Assembly: GCF_000478605.2 (NCBI RefSeq)
Contig: NZ_ASHX02000001.1
Span: 5,285,001 to 5,349,000 of the forward strand
Source of the DNA: Streptomyces thermolilacinus SPC6
GTDB taxonomy: Bacteria; Actinomycetota; Actinomycetes; Streptomycetales; Streptomycetaceae
Direction of reading: 5' to 3'
DNA: 64,000 nucleotides
Below the pieces are notes generated by a model. It was not told where the DNA came from, did no database searches, and saw nothing but the letters and a program-made list of their open reading frames with translations. Below, piece by piece: positions 17,968 through 27,070 of the stretch. The position numbers were made by a program, and so were the translations under genes. The number at the start of each line of letters is the position of its first letter. Positions within the stretch are counted from its first letter, which is position 1.

Positions 17968-18007
17968 GAGCCCCCCGGGCCCGGTGCTTCCGGGGCCGGG
18001 GGGGGCT
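17968..18007. terminator. Hairpin terminator between convergent genes
   Basis: GAGCCCCCCGGGCCCGG pairs imperfectly with CCGGGGCCGGGGGGGGCTC across a short loop, between the protease and the convergent membrane protein gene. Confidence 0.6.
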
Positions 18008-18042
18008 CGTGCGCGTACGCGGGGGCCGTGCCGCGGACGGGT

Positions 18043-19101
18043 CTACGCCTCGCCCGCCGGGGCCGGACGCTCCTCGCCGCCGCCCATGCCGGTGCCGGTG
18101 CCGGTGCCGTCGTCGCGGCGCAGCGACGAGACGACCAGGGTGACCACCGTCCCGGCGACCGCCCAGACGGACAGCACCTGGAGCGGACCCGAGACGGCGT
18201 TGCCCCGGAAGTACGCGATGGACCGCGCCGCCCAGGTGCCCGCGCCCGGCGGCAGTCCGGGCCCGATCGTCCGCCAGAAGTCCGGCAGCATCGGGCCGGG
18301 GAACGCGCCGCCCGCGCTCGGGTTCCCGGCGATCACGATCAGCAGCACGGCCAGGCCGATGCCGACGATGCCGGTGACCGCCTGGAGGGCCAGGGTGACC
18401 GCGCCGACCGAGAAGACGACCAGCGCGCCCAGGCCCCACAGGGCGGCGACGCTCCCGGGCAGCGCGCCCAGCACCGGGCCGACGATGACCGCGCCGCCCA
18501 GCCCGCCGAGCAGCGCGGAGAGCGCCAGGGCGGCGAGCCGGATGAGCGCCCGCCGGGTGTTGGCGGGCCGGGACCCGGCGCTGATCGCCAGGATCGACGC
18601 GAGCAGATAGCCGCCCACGCACCAGCCGACGACCAGGTAGAACGCGGACAGGCCGTTGAAGTCCCGGGCGGAGGCCGCGGCGACGTCCACCGTGCGGACC
18701 GTGCGCCGCTGGGGCTGTTCGACCTCGGCCGTGATCCGCTCCAGGGCGGTCGCCAGGGCCTTGCCGCCGCCGGAGGCGACCAGCAGCGTGTCGGTGGTGC
18801 CGCGCGGGTCGATCACCAGCGCGCCGTCGATCCTCCGGTCCAAGATCTGCCGCCGCGCCTCGGCCTCGTCGGACAGCACCCGCGGGTCGAGCGGGTCGCC
18901 GGGCAGCGCGGCGAGGCGGCCCGCCGCCTGCTCGGCGGCGGCACCCGGCGCGACCACCCCGAACGGCACGTCCCGCGGCCTCGGGTCGTGCAGGGCACCC
19001 ACGTAGGACGCGATGAACAGCAGCTGGAGCGCCAGCACGCCGATGACCAGCAGGGCGGCCCTGGGAGTGACGGCGCTGCGCACCTCGGAGGCGAACGTCA
19101 T
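18043..19101 (-). CDS. DUF3533/ABC-2-like membrane protein
   Basis: A 352-aa membrane protein. One N-terminal helix (ALLVIGVLALQLLFIASYVGAL) is followed by an extracellular domain of about 130 residues (DVPFGVVAPG at its start), then five further helices in the C-terminal half. This is the layout of YhgE/Pip and DUF3533 proteins, the membrane halves of ABC-2-like systems without an obvious ATPase partner. The chosen ATG (19101) has GGAG about 10 nt upstream and directly precedes the basic turn before helix 1. It is divergent from dnaE2 and shares its upstream region with the LexA-like box. Export or phage-receptor-like roles are known for relatives; function here is unknown. Confidence 0.78.
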   Translation of the reverse strand: MTFASEVRSAVTPRAALLVIGVLALQLLFIASYVGALHDPRPRDVPFGVVAPGAAAEQAAGRLAALPGDPLDPRVLSDEAEARRQILDRRIDGALVIDPRGTTDTLLVASGGGKALATALERITAEVEQPQRRTVRTVDVAAASARDFNGLSAFYLVVGWCVGGYLLASILAISAGSRPANTRRALIRLAALALSALLGGLGGAVIVGPVLGALPGSVAALWGLGALVVFSVGAVTLALQAVTGIVGIGLAVLLIVIAGNPSAGGAFPGPMLPDFWRTIGPGLPPGAGTWAARSIAYFRGNAVSGPLQVLSVWAVAGTVVTLVVSSLRRDDGTGTGTGMGGGEERPAPAGEA

Positions 19102-19238
19102 GCCCCCACGCTCCGTTCGGGCCGGTGTTTCCGCAGGTGGGGCGGGTCCGAATGGCTGAGGCCCGGCCATCGCGGGGCCGCCCTGGAGTGCGCGTCGGGC
19201 GGCTTCCCGAGTGCGCCGCGGGCCCCGGGGGAACGGAA

Positions 19239-19254
19239 TCGTACAACTATTCGA
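19239..19254. promoter_or_regulatory. Putative LexA (SOS) box upstream of dnaE2
   Basis: TCGTAC-AACT-ATTCGA matches the actinobacterial LexA consensus TCGAAC-N4-GTTCGA at 10 of 12 fixed positions. It sits 60 bp before the dnaE2 start, in the divergent promoter region. DnaE2 is LexA-controlled in other actinobacteria, so the match has functional support. Confidence 0.7.
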
Positions 19255-19313
19255 ACGTGGTCTATGGTGGTGCGAGGGGGTGGTGAGGGCCGGAACGACT
19301 TCAGGAGGTGCGG

Positions 19314-22300
19314 ATGCCACAGTTCACGCATCTGCGCACCGTCTCCGGCTTCTCCCTGCGCTACGGGGCCTCGCACCCGGAGGCGCTCGCCGCCCGCGCC
19401 GCCGAGCGCGGCATGGACGCCGTCGCCCTCACCGACCGCGACACCGTCGCCGGGGCCGTCCGCTTCGCCCGCGCGTGTGCGAAGGAGGGCGTACGCCCCC
19501 TGTTCGGCGCCGACCTGGCGATCGGCGACCGCGCCGCGCCTTCGCCCGCCGCGCCCACCGAACGGCGCCGCGCCCCCGTGCGCGGCGGCGCCTTCGTGGA
19601 CGAGTCCGCGCCCCGCGCCGTCTTCCTGGCCCGCTCCAGGCAGGGCTGGGCCGAGCTGTGCCGCATGATCACCGCCGCCCACGCCGCCACCGGGACCTCG
19701 GCCGCCACCGCGACCGGCGCGCCCGTCCTGCTGCCCTGGGCCGACAACCACGGCGACGACCTGACCGTCCTGCTCGGCCCCGACTCCGATGTGGGCCGCG
19801 CCCTGTCCGCGGGCCGCCCCGACCGCGCCGCCCGGCTCCTCGCCCCCTGGCGCGAGGTGTACGGCGACGCGCTGCGCCTGGAGGTCGTCCACCACGGCCG
19901 CACCGGCACCGGTCCCGGCTCGCTCCGGCAGGCCGCCCGCACCCTGGGCTTCGCCGCCGACCAGCGTGTACGCCCCGTGCTGAGCAACGCCGTGCGGTAC
20001 GCCGACCCCGGCCAGGGCCCGGTCGCGGACGTGCTGGACGCCGCCCGGCGCCTCGTCCCCGTGGACCCGCGCCGGGGCCTGGACGGTGGGGAGCGCTGGC
20101 TGAAGGACCCCGCCGCCATGGCCGCCGTGGCCGAGCGCGTCGCGGAGGCCGCCGGGCTGCGCCGCGACGCCGCGCACCGGCTGCTCGCCCTCACCGAGGA
20201 GACCGCCGCCGCGTGCCTGGTCGACCCCGAGGATGACCTCGGCATCGGCACGGTCCACTTCCCCGAACCCCACCTGGTGGGCGCGGACCGCCGCACCGCC
20301 GAGCGGGTGCTGCGCTCCCGCTGCGCCGCCGGGATGGTGCTGCGCGGCCACGACCGGAAGCGGGCGTACTGGAACCGCCTGGAGGAGGAGCTGCGCACCA
20401 TCGAGCGGCTCGGCTTCGCCACGTACTTCCTCACCGTCGCCCAGGTCGTGGACGACGTGCGGGACATGGGCATCCGGGTCGCCGCGCGCGGCTCGGGCGC
20501 CGGGTCGCTCGTCAACCACCTGCTGGGCATCGCCCACGCCGACCCGGTCGAACAGGACCTGCTGATGGAGCGGTTCCTGTCGGTGCGGCGGCCCGCGCTG
20601 CCCGACATCGACATCGACGTGGAGTCCGCCCGCCGCCTGGAGGTCTACCGGGCGATCCTCGACCGCTTCGGTCCCGAGCGGGTCGCCGCCGTCGCCATGC
20701 CCGAGACCTACCGCGTCCGCCACGCCGTACGGGACGTGGGCGCCGCCCTGTCCATGGACCCCGCCGACATCGACCGGATCGCCAAGGCCTTCCCGCACAT
20801 CCGCGCCCGCGACGCCCGCGCCGCCCTGGACGAACTGCCCGAACTGCGCGCCCTGGCTGGGGAGAGGGAGCGGTACGGCAGGCTGTGGGAGCTGGTCGAG
20901 GCGCTGGACGCGCTGCCGCGCGGCGTCGCCATGCACCCGTGCGGGGTGCTGCTCTCCGACGCCTCGCTGCTCTCCCGCACCCCCGTGGTCCCCACCAGCG
21001 GCGAGGGCTTCCCCATGGCCCAGTTCGACAAGGACGACGTGGAGGAGCTGGGCCTGCTCAAGCTGGACGTGCTCGGAGTGCGGATGCAGTCCGCGATGGC
21101 GCACGCCGTCTCCGAGATCGCCCGCGCCACCGGCGAGGAGGTCGACCTCGACGACCCGCGCCAGGTGCGGCCCGGCGACCCCGCGACGTACCGGCTCATC
21201 CGGTCCGCCGAGACGCTCGGCTGCTTCCAGATCGAGTCGCCGGGCCAGCGCGACCTGGTGGGCAGGCTCCAGCCGGCCACCTTCCACGACCTGGTCGTGG
21301 ACATCTCCCTGTTCCGGCCGGGCCCGGTCGCCGCCGACATGGTGCGCCCGTTCATCGAGGCCCGGCACGGCCGCGCGCCCGTCCGCTACCCGCACCCGGA
21401 CCTGGAGGAGGCGCTGGCGGAGACGTACGGGGTGGTCGTCTTCCACGAGCAGGTCATCAAGATCCTGGACATCATGACCGGCTGCGGCAGGGGCGAGGCC
21501 GACGCGGTGCGGCGCGGGCTGTCCGACCCCGAGTCGCAGGGCCGCATCAAGGTGTGGTTCGCGCGCCGGGCGAAGGAGCGGGGGTACGCGGACGACGTGG
21601 TCGCGCGCACCTGGGAGATCGTGGAGGCGTTCGGCTCGTACGGCTTCTGCAAGGCGCACGCCGTGGCGTTCGCCGTGCCCACCTACCAGTCGGCGTGGCT
21701 CAAGGCCCACCACCCGGCCGCCTTCTACGCCGGGCTGCTCACCCACGACCCCGGCATGTACCCGAAGCGGCTGCTGCTGGCGGACGCGCGGCGGCGGGGC
21801 GTGCCGGTGCTGCCGCTGGATGTGAACAAGTCCGGCGCCGCCCACCGTATCGAACTGGTGTCTGGTTCCATGTCAGGTGGTGCGTCCGGTTCGCCCGGTA
21901 CATGGGGATTGCGGCTGGCGCTCTCCGATGTGCACGGCATCAGCGAGGCGGAGGCCGCCCGCATCGAGGCCGGCCAGCCGTACGCCTCCCTGCTCGACTT
22001 CTGGGAGCGTGCCCGCCCCAGCCGTCCCGTCGCGGAACGGCTCGCCCAGGTCGGCGGGCTCGACGCGTTCGGCGGCAACCGGCGCGACCTGCTGCTCCAC
22101 CTCGCCGAACTGCACCGCGCCCAGCGGGGCACCGGCTCGTACGGCGACCAGCTCCCGCTCGCCGGTGGCCGCAGGTCCGCGCCCGTCGGGCTGCCCGACC
22201 TGACCGACGCCGAACGGCTCAGCGCCGAACTGGGCGTCCTCGCCATGGACGCCTCCCGCAACCTGATGACCGACCACCAGACGTTCCTGGACGAGCTGGG

Positions 22301-22868
22301 CGTCGTCACCGCCCAGCGGCTGCGCACCGCCCGGCACGGCCAGACCGTGCTGGTCGCCGGGGCCAAGGCGGCCACCCAGACCCCGCCGATCCGCTCCGGC
22401 AAGCGCGTCATCTTCACCACCCTCGACGACGGCACCGGCCTGGTCGACCTGGCGTTCTTCGACGACAGCCACGAGCGGTGCGCCCACACGGTGTTCCACT
22501 CCTGGCTGCTGCTGGTGCGCGGCACCGTCCAGCGGCGCGGCCCGCGCAGCGTCAGCGTCGTCGGCTCGGCCGCCTGGAACCTCGCGGAGCTGGTCGAACT
22601 GCGCCGCGACGGCGGGCTCGACGCGGTCGCCGCGCGCCTCGCGGAACCCCCGCCCGCACCGCCCGCCGAGGCCGCCGACGGGGCCGTACCCGCCGGTGCG
22701 CGGGCCGCCGGTGCCGCCGACGCGCCGCCGTCCGGCACCGACCGCCGCATCACCCTGCCCACCGGGTACGAGATGCACCCCTGGGCCGATCTGCGCCCCG
22801 CCGGGGAGGGCGCCGCCACACCGCCCGCGCGCAAGCTGTGGCACCAGAGCCAGGGGAGCGCGGGATGA
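19314..22868 (+). CDS. dnaE2: Error-prone DNA polymerase III alpha subunit DnaE2
   Basis: A 1184-aa C-family polymerase used for mutagenic lesion bypass after DNA damage. The N-terminal PHP domain is recognisable (GASHPEALAARAAERG), but its metal ligands are altered: HLRTVSG replaces the usual HxH and TDRD replaces TDHD. The polymerase palm shows the catalytic PDIDIDVE motif (near residue 430) and LLKLDVLGVRM (near 580) for the third Asp. A helix-hairpin-helix and OB domain form the C-terminal third. AGGAGG lies 5 nt before ATG 19314. The ImuB-like gene is translationally coupled (ATGA), and a LexA-like box lies upstream. Confidence 0.95.
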   Translation: MPQFTHLRTVSGFSLRYGASHPEALAARAAERGMDAVALTDRDTVAGAVRFARACAKEGVRPLFGADLAIGDRAAPSPAAPTERRRAPVRGGAFVDESAPRAVFLARSRQGWAELCRMITAAHAATGTSAATATGAPVLLPWADNHGDDLTVLLGPDSDVGRALSAGRPDRAARLLAPWREVYGDALRLEVVHHGRTGTGPGSLRQAARTLGFAADQRVRPVLSNAVRYADPGQGPVADVLDAARRLVPVDPRRGLDGGERWLKDPAAMAAVAERVAEAAGLRRDAAHRLLALTEETAAACLVDPEDDLGIGTVHFPEPHLVGADRRTAERVLRSRCAAGMVLRGHDRKRAYWNRLEEELRTIERLGFATYFLTVAQVVDDVRDMGIRVAARGSGAGSLVNHLLGIAHADPVEQDLLMERFLSVRRPALPDIDIDVESARRLEVYRAILDRFGPERVAAVAMPETYRVRHAVRDVGAALSMDPADIDRIAKAFPHIRARDARAALDELPELRALAGERERYGRLWELVEALDALPRGVAMHPCGVLLSDASLLSRTPVVPTSGEGFPMAQFDKDDVEELGLLKLDVLGVRMQSAMAHAVSEIARATGEEVDLDDPRQVRPGDPATYRLIRSAETLGCFQIESPGQRDLVGRLQPATFHDLVVDISLFRPGPVAADMVRPFIEARHGRAPVRYPHPDLEEALAETYGVVVFHEQVIKILDIMTGCGRGEADAVRRGLSDPESQGRIKVWFARRAKERGYADDVVARTWEIVEAFGSYGFCKAHAVAFAVPTYQSAWLKAHHPAAFYAGLLTHDPGMYPKRLLLADARRRGVPVLPLDVNKSGAAHRIELVSGSMSGGASGSPGTWGLRLALSDVHGISEAEAARIEAGQPYASLLDFWERARPSRPVAERLAQVGGLDAFGGNRRDLLLHLAELHRAQRGTGSYGDQLPLAGGRRSAPVGLPDLTDAERLSAELGVLAMDASRNLMTDHQTFLDELGVVTAQRLRTARHGQTVLVAGAKAATQTPPIRSGKRVIFTTLDDGTGLVDLAFFDDSHERCAHTVFHSWLLLVRGTVQRRGPRSVSVVGSAAWNLAELVELRRDGGLDAVAARLAEPPPAPPAEAADGAVPAGARAAGAADAPPSGTDRRITLPTGYEMHPWADLRPAGEGAATPPARKLWHQSQGSAG

Positions 22869-23839
22869 CGAACGACGCCACGATCCTCTGCGTACGCTTC
22901 CGGCTCGCCCCCGTGTACGAGGCGCTGCTGCCGCAACTCCTCGCCATGCTCGGCGAGTTCACGCCCGTCGTGCAGGCCGAGCCGCCGGACGGCGCCCTCG
23001 CCGACCTGCGCGGCGCCGTACGGTACTTCGGCCGCGGCCCCGCCGAACTGGCTGCCGTGATCCGCGTCCGGGCGCTCGCCCTGTACGGCGTGGACTGCGT
23101 CATCGGCGCCGGCCCCAACCCGATGCTCGCCCGCATGGCCGCGCGGCGCGCCGCACCCGGCACCACCCTCGTCGTCACCGACCCGGCGGGCTTCCTGCGC
23201 GACCGGCCGGTGGCCGCCCTCGACGGCGTCGGCCCGTCCACCGCCCGCGCCCTGTGCGCGTACGGACTCGACACGGTCGGCCGGGTCGCGGACGCCCCGC
23301 TCGCCGTGCTCCAGCGCATCACGGGCGCCCGCGCCGGGCGGGACCTGTGGGAGAGGGCGCACGGCGTCGACCGCTCGCGGGTAGCGCCCAACGCCGCCGC
23401 CCGCTCCACCGCGACCGAGCGGTCCTTCCCGCGCGACGAGACCGACCGCGACCGGCACCGCCGCGCCCTGCTCTCCGCCGCCCAGGAGCTGGGCGCCCGC
23501 ATGCGCGCGGAGGCACAGGTCTGCCGCACCCTCACCCTCACCGTGCGGTACGCCGACCGCTCCACCACCACCCGCACCCGCACCCTGCGCGAACCGACCG
23601 CGCACTCCGCCGAGCTGACCTCCGCCGCGTACGCCCTGTACGACGCCCTCGCGCTCCAGCGCGCCCGGGTGCGCGGCATCGCCCTGCGCGCCGAGGGCCT
23701 GACCCCCGCCGAACAGGCCGCCCACCAGCTGTCCCTGGACCCGGCCGACGAGAAGGCGCGGCGCCTCGAAGCGGTCGCGGACCGCGCCCGCGCCCGGTTC
23801 GGCCCCGGCGCGATCATCCCCGGCTCCCTCGCCGCGTAG
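22865..23839 (+). CDS. ImuB-like, catalytically inactive Y-family polymerase homolog
   Basis: A 324-aa protein. The C-terminal part matches Y-family polymerases: VIGAGPNPMLARMAARRA, the thumb hairpin LDGVGPSTARALCAYG (near residue 125), DLWERAHGVD and a little-finger domain. The N-terminus is only ILCVRFRLAP, without the catalytic Asp of the usual HVDMD motif, and about 65 residues of fingers/palm are missing. The SLDEA-like motif reads PPDGALAD, losing the catalytic Glu. It therefore cannot polymerise and probably acts, like ImuB, as an adaptor between DnaE2 and the sliding clamp. Its start overlaps the dnaE2 stop. No imuA is adjacent. Confidence 0.85.
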   Translation: MTNDATILCVRFRLAPVYEALLPQLLAMLGEFTPVVQAEPPDGALADLRGAVRYFGRGPAELAAVIRVRALALYGVDCVIGAGPNPMLARMAARRAAPGTTLVVTDPAGFLRDRPVAALDGVGPSTARALCAYGLDTVGRVADAPLAVLQRITGARAGRDLWERAHGVDRSRVAPNAAARSTATERSFPRDETDRDRHRRALLSAAQELGARMRAEAQVCRTLTLTVRYADRSTTTRTRTLREPTAHSAELTSAAYALYDALALQRARVRGIALRAEGLTPAEQAAHQLSLDPADEKARRLEAVADRARARFGPGAIIPGSLAA

Positions 23840-24029
23840 CCGCGCGCACAACGTCTCCGGGCCGCCCCCGGGAGTTTTTACCGACGCGTAACTTCCCTCT
23901 TGAGGCCGCCCCTACGTAACTTGGCCGAAGCGCGGCCCCCACGCCGCGCACCATCCCCCCCATCAGTGGTCCGGGCCGCTGGGGCGTACCGCCGTCGCCC
24001 TTTTCCTCGAGCCGCCAGGAGACCGCCTG

Positions 24030-24914
24030 ATGCTGCCCCCGCGCCCGCCCGCCGCTCTGCGGCGTGCCCTGCGAGCCCTGACCGCCGTCCTTCTCCTCAC
24101 AGCCGCCGCCGTCCTCGCCCCGGCCGGCACCGCCCGGGCCGCCACCACCGTGACCCACGCGGGGTGGAACGACTACTCCTGCAAGCCGTCCGCCGCCCAC
24201 CCGCGCCCCGTCGTCCTCGTCCACGGCACGCTCGGCAACTCCGTGGACAACTGGCTGGGACTCGCCCCCTATCTGGTGCGGCGCGGCTACTGCGTCTTCT
24301 CCCTCGACTACGGGCAGCTGCCCGGCGTGCCGTTCTTCCACGGCCTCGGCCCCGTCGCGAAGTCCGCCGAGCAGCTCGACGCGTACGTCGACCGGGTCCT
24401 CGACGCGACCGGCGCCCCCGAGGCGGACCTCGTCGGCCACTCGCAGGGCGGCATGATGCCCCGTCACTACCTGAAGTTCCTCGGTGGCGCCGAGAAGGTG
24501 AACGCCCTCGTCGGCATCGCGCCCTCCAACCACGGCACGACCCTGTTCGGCCTCACCCGGCTCCTGCCGTACTTTCCCGGCGCCGCCGACCTGATCAGCG
24601 AGAAGACCCCGGCCCTCGCCGACCAGATCGCGGGCTCGCCGTTCCTCCAGAGGCTCAACGAGGGCGGCGACACCGTGCCGGGCGTCCGCTACACCGTCAT
24701 CGCCACGAAGTACGACGAGGTGGTCACCCCGTACCGCTCCTCGTTCCTCGACGGGCCGAACGTCCGGAACGTGCTGCTCCAGGACCTGTGCCCGCTCGAC
24801 CTCTCGGAGCATCTGGCGATCGGGCTGTTCGACCGGATCGCGTTCCACGAGGTCGCGAACGCGCTCGACCCCGCCCGGGCGACGCCCACCACCTGCGCGT
24901 CGGTCCTGGGCTGA
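24030..24914 (+). CDS. Secreted lipase, alpha/beta hydrolase (class 2 lipase type)
   Basis: A 294-aa secreted esterase/lipase. An Ala/Leu-rich signal peptide ends near GTARA (about residue 37). The mature enzyme has the oxyanion loop VVLVHGTLGNSVDNW, nucleophile Ser in GHSQGG (near residue 140), Asp in TKYDEVVTP (near 230) and His in LSEHLAIG (near 258), the full triad of alpha/beta-hydrolase lipases. Cys residues near SCKPS, GYCVFS and DLCPL suggest disulfides. It converges on the LPMO gene with hairpin repeats between. Extracellular triglyceride hydrolysis is expected. Confidence 0.9.
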   Translation: MLPPRPPAALRRALRALTAVLLLTAAAVLAPAGTARAATTVTHAGWNDYSCKPSAAHPRPVVLVHGTLGNSVDNWLGLAPYLVRRGYCVFSLDYGQLPGVPFFHGLGPVAKSAEQLDAYVDRVLDATGAPEADLVGHSQGGMMPRHYLKFLGGAEKVNALVGIAPSNHGTTLFGLTRLLPYFPGAADLISEKTPALADQIAGSPFLQRLNEGGDTVPGVRYTVIATKYDEVVTPYRSSFLDGPNVRNVLLQDLCPLDLSEHLAIGLFDRIAFHEVANALDPARATPTTCASVLG

Positions 24915-24940
24915 CGCGCAGGACCGACGCACGACCGGGG

Positions 24941-25004
24941 CCGCTCGGGTCCGGGGCTGGGCCCTGAGCCGCCCGGGCCCGAGCGGCGCCCGGGCCCGAG
25001 CGGC
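24941..25004. terminator. Hairpin terminator with a repeated right arm
   Basis: CCGCTCGGG (24941-24949) can pair with CCCGAGCGG at 24978-24986 or with a second identical copy at 24996-25004, because GCCCGGGCCCGAGCGG is directly repeated. It lies between the convergent lipase and LPMO genes. Confidence 0.65.
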
Positions 25005-25018
25005 GTACCGGCGCGGTG

Positions 25019-26050
25019 TCAGGAGGCCCGGCGGCGCGCCGCGCGGAACAGGAGCGCCGCGCCCCCGCCGAGGACGGCGACCCCGGTGGCGGCGAGGTAC
25101 AAGGTGGTGCCGTCGCCGCCGGTCGCCGCGAGGTTCGGCGCGGCCGGGGCGGCGCTCGCCCCGGTGCCCGCCCCGGTGCCGGGTGCCGGGCTCGAAGCCG
25201 CGCCGGCCAGCGGGGAGGGCCCGGCCCCGGCGCCCGGAGCGCCGCCGTCCGGGGCGGCCGGGGGCGTACCGTGCCCGTCGTCGTGGCCGCCGTCCCCGTG
25301 GCCGTCGTCGGGCCCGTCGCCGCCGTGGCCGGCGTGGTCGACGGTCGACTTGGCCGCGTCCTTCGCGATCTGCTGCTCGCTCGGCGCCGACGCGGCCGGG
25401 CCGCCCGTACCCGCGCCGCCGCCGAACACCACGTCGGAGCAGGTGTAGAACGCCTCGGGGGAGTCGGACCGCTGCCACACGGAGTAGATCAGATGGCGGC
25501 CGGACCGGGCCGGGACGGTGCCGTCGAACACGTACGAGCCGTTCACCAGCTTAGGGTCGGTGACCTTCGCGAACGGCTTGTCCTCCAGGTCCGCCCAGGT
25601 CAGCGGCTTCGCCGGGTCGTAGCCCGGCTTCGTGACGTACAGCTCGAACGTCCCGCGGTGCGGCGCCGTCGCCCGGTACCGGAAGGTGTGCGGGCCCGCG
25701 GTCATCGTGCTCGCCGGCCAGTCGGCGCGCGGCAGGTCGAGGCCCTTGTACTTGTCGCGGCCGGCGCCGCACAGCCTGCCGTCCGGGATGACCGACCGGT
25801 GCCGTCCCGCGGCGTCCGGGATGTTGACCTCGTTCCAGTCGTAGAACGCCTGGGTCCCGCTCGCGGCGACCGCCGCACGGCAGGCCGCCGAGTCGGGGCT
25901 CTCCGGACCCTCGGCGTGGCAGGCCGAGACGCGGCTGACGGGGTCGGTCATCGAGCCGTGCGCGGCGGCGGGCGAGGCGGTGGCACCGGCCAGGGCGAGC
26001 GGGACGACGGCGAGGGCGACGGCGGTGGCCGCGGTACGCGGAGTACTCAC
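25019..26050 (-). CDS. AA10 lytic polysaccharide monooxygenase with LAxTG sorting signal
   Basis: A 343-aa copper enzyme that oxidatively cuts chitin or cellulose. The signal peptide (1-30) is followed by HGSMTDP, so cleavage exposes the N-terminal His that forms half of the copper histidine brace; the second His is in TAPHRGTF. Residues near EAFYTC supply the axial Phe and a disulfide Cys. After the catalytic domain comes a linker with a His/Asp/Gly-rich run (about 225-250), a Pro/Ala-rich spacer, then LAATG, a membrane helix and an RRR tail: a class E sortase signal. The enzyme is therefore probably covalently attached to the cell wall. GTG start with AGGAG 8 nt upstream. Confidence 0.92.
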   Translation of the reverse strand: MSTPRTAATAVALAVVPLALAGATASPAAAHGSMTDPVSRVSACHAEGPESPDSAACRAAVAASGTQAFYDWNEVNIPDAAGRHRSVIPDGRLCGAGRDKYKGLDLPRADWPASTMTAGPHTFRYRATAPHRGTFELYVTKPGYDPAKPLTWADLEDKPFAKVTDPKLVNGSYVFDGTVPARSGRHLIYSVWQRSDSPEAFYTCSDVVFGGGAGTGGPAASAPSEQQIAKDAAKSTVDHAGHGGDGPDDGHGDGGHDDGHGTPPAAPDGGAPGAGAGPSPLAGAASSPAPGTGAGTGASAAPAAPNLAATGGDGTTLYLAATGVAVLGGGAALLFRAARRRAS

Positions 26051-26254
26051 GGGTGGTTCTCCTTCGGGGACGGACGAGGTGGGGGCTGCCGGGCCCGGCG
26101 CGCAGCACGCTAGCCCCTCACAGCGGGGAAATCCCCTGCTCACGGCGGTGAACGGTGATCCTTAGGCTCCGCTTAAGGCGCTGTTGAGCGTCCCCTCGGA
26201 AAGCTCGCGGAGCCGCCCCGCCGTACGTCCCCGCGCGCCGACGCGCCCCGCGCC

Positions 26255-26944
26255 TCAGCCCACGTGCCGGTAGCGGCGTTCCGGGCGGCCCGTGCCGCCG
26301 TAGCGGAGGGTGACCTCGGCGCGGCCGGTCTCCGCGAAGTACTCCAGATAGCGGCGGGCGCTCACCCGCGACAGGGAGCCCGCCTCCGCGCACTCCGTCG
26401 CCGAGAGCCCCTCCGGGTGCTCCCGCAGGATGCGCTCCACCAGGTCCGCCGTGTGCGCGGCGAGACCCTTCGGCAGCTCCCGCGAGGCGCGCGGCCGGGT
26501 GCCGAAGATCCGGTCCACGTCCTCCTGGCGGGCCTCGGCCAGCCCGGCCAGACGCGACCGCACGGACGCCGCGTGCAACAGCTGCTCCCGCAGCGCGGCC
26601 TGGCTGAACGGCTTGATCAGGTAGTGCAGGGCGCCCGCCCGCAGCGCCGAGCGGACCGTCTCCGCGTCCCGCGCGGCCGTGATGAACAGGGCGTCCGCGT
26701 GCGCCCCGCCCCGCCCGGCGCGCTCCTCCTCCGCCCGTACCGCACGCAGCACGTCGATGCCGTCCATGTCCGGCAGGTACACATCGAGCAGCAGCAGGTC
26801 GGGGCGCAGCTCGCGGGCGGCGCGCAGCGCGTCGGCGCCGCTGTGCGCCACCCCGGCGACCGTGAAGCCGTCCACCGCGGAGACGTAGCGGCTGTGCACC
26901 TTGGCGACCATGAAGTCGTCGTCCACCACCAGCACCCTCGTCAT
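26255..26944 (-). CDS. CitB/DcuR-type two-component response regulator
   Basis: A 229-aa response regulator. The receiver domain has the acidic pair in VVDDD, phospho-acceptor Asp54 (LLLDVYLPDMDG), the switch Thr near residue 89 and Lys111 (IKPF). The C-terminal part (about 160-229) is a winged-helix DNA-binding domain of the type that accompanies citrate/C4-dicarboxylate sensors (SATECAEAGSLSRVSARRYLEYF). It is divergent from tctCBA and very probably controls that tricarboxylate transporter. No histidine kinase gene lies beside it, which is unusual because the pair is normally adjacent. Confidence 0.9.
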   Translation of the reverse strand: MTRVLVVDDDFMVAKVHSRYVSAVDGFTVAGVAHSGADALRAARELRPDLLLLDVYLPDMDGIDVLRAVRAEEERAGRGGAHADALFITAARDAETVRSALRAGALHYLIKPFSQAALREQLLHAASVRSRLAGLAEARQEDVDRIFGTRPRASRELPKGLAAHTADLVERILREHPEGLSATECAEAGSLSRVSARRYLEYFAETGRAEVTLRYGGTGRPERRYRHVG

Positions 26945-27070
26945 CCACCGAACGCTAGGCGGCGACCACAACGACCACAACGTCCGTTGATTGCGGAACG
27001 GAGACATGTTCTTAACGCGCGGGCAACATGTGGGCCACCTCTCCCTACCCGGCACCGAAAGGCGGCACCC

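Noticed and set aside
16607-19246. An 879-codon minus-strand frame across the second protease and the membrane protein gene
   Set aside because: It spans two well-supported genes in other frames and its translation is low-complexity; it is a high-GC artefact.
19098-21845. A 915-codon open frame on the minus strand opposite dnaE2
   Set aside because: It mirrors the dnaE2 codon pattern in a third-position-GC-rich gene, has low-complexity Gly/Val/Arg composition and no recognisable domain.
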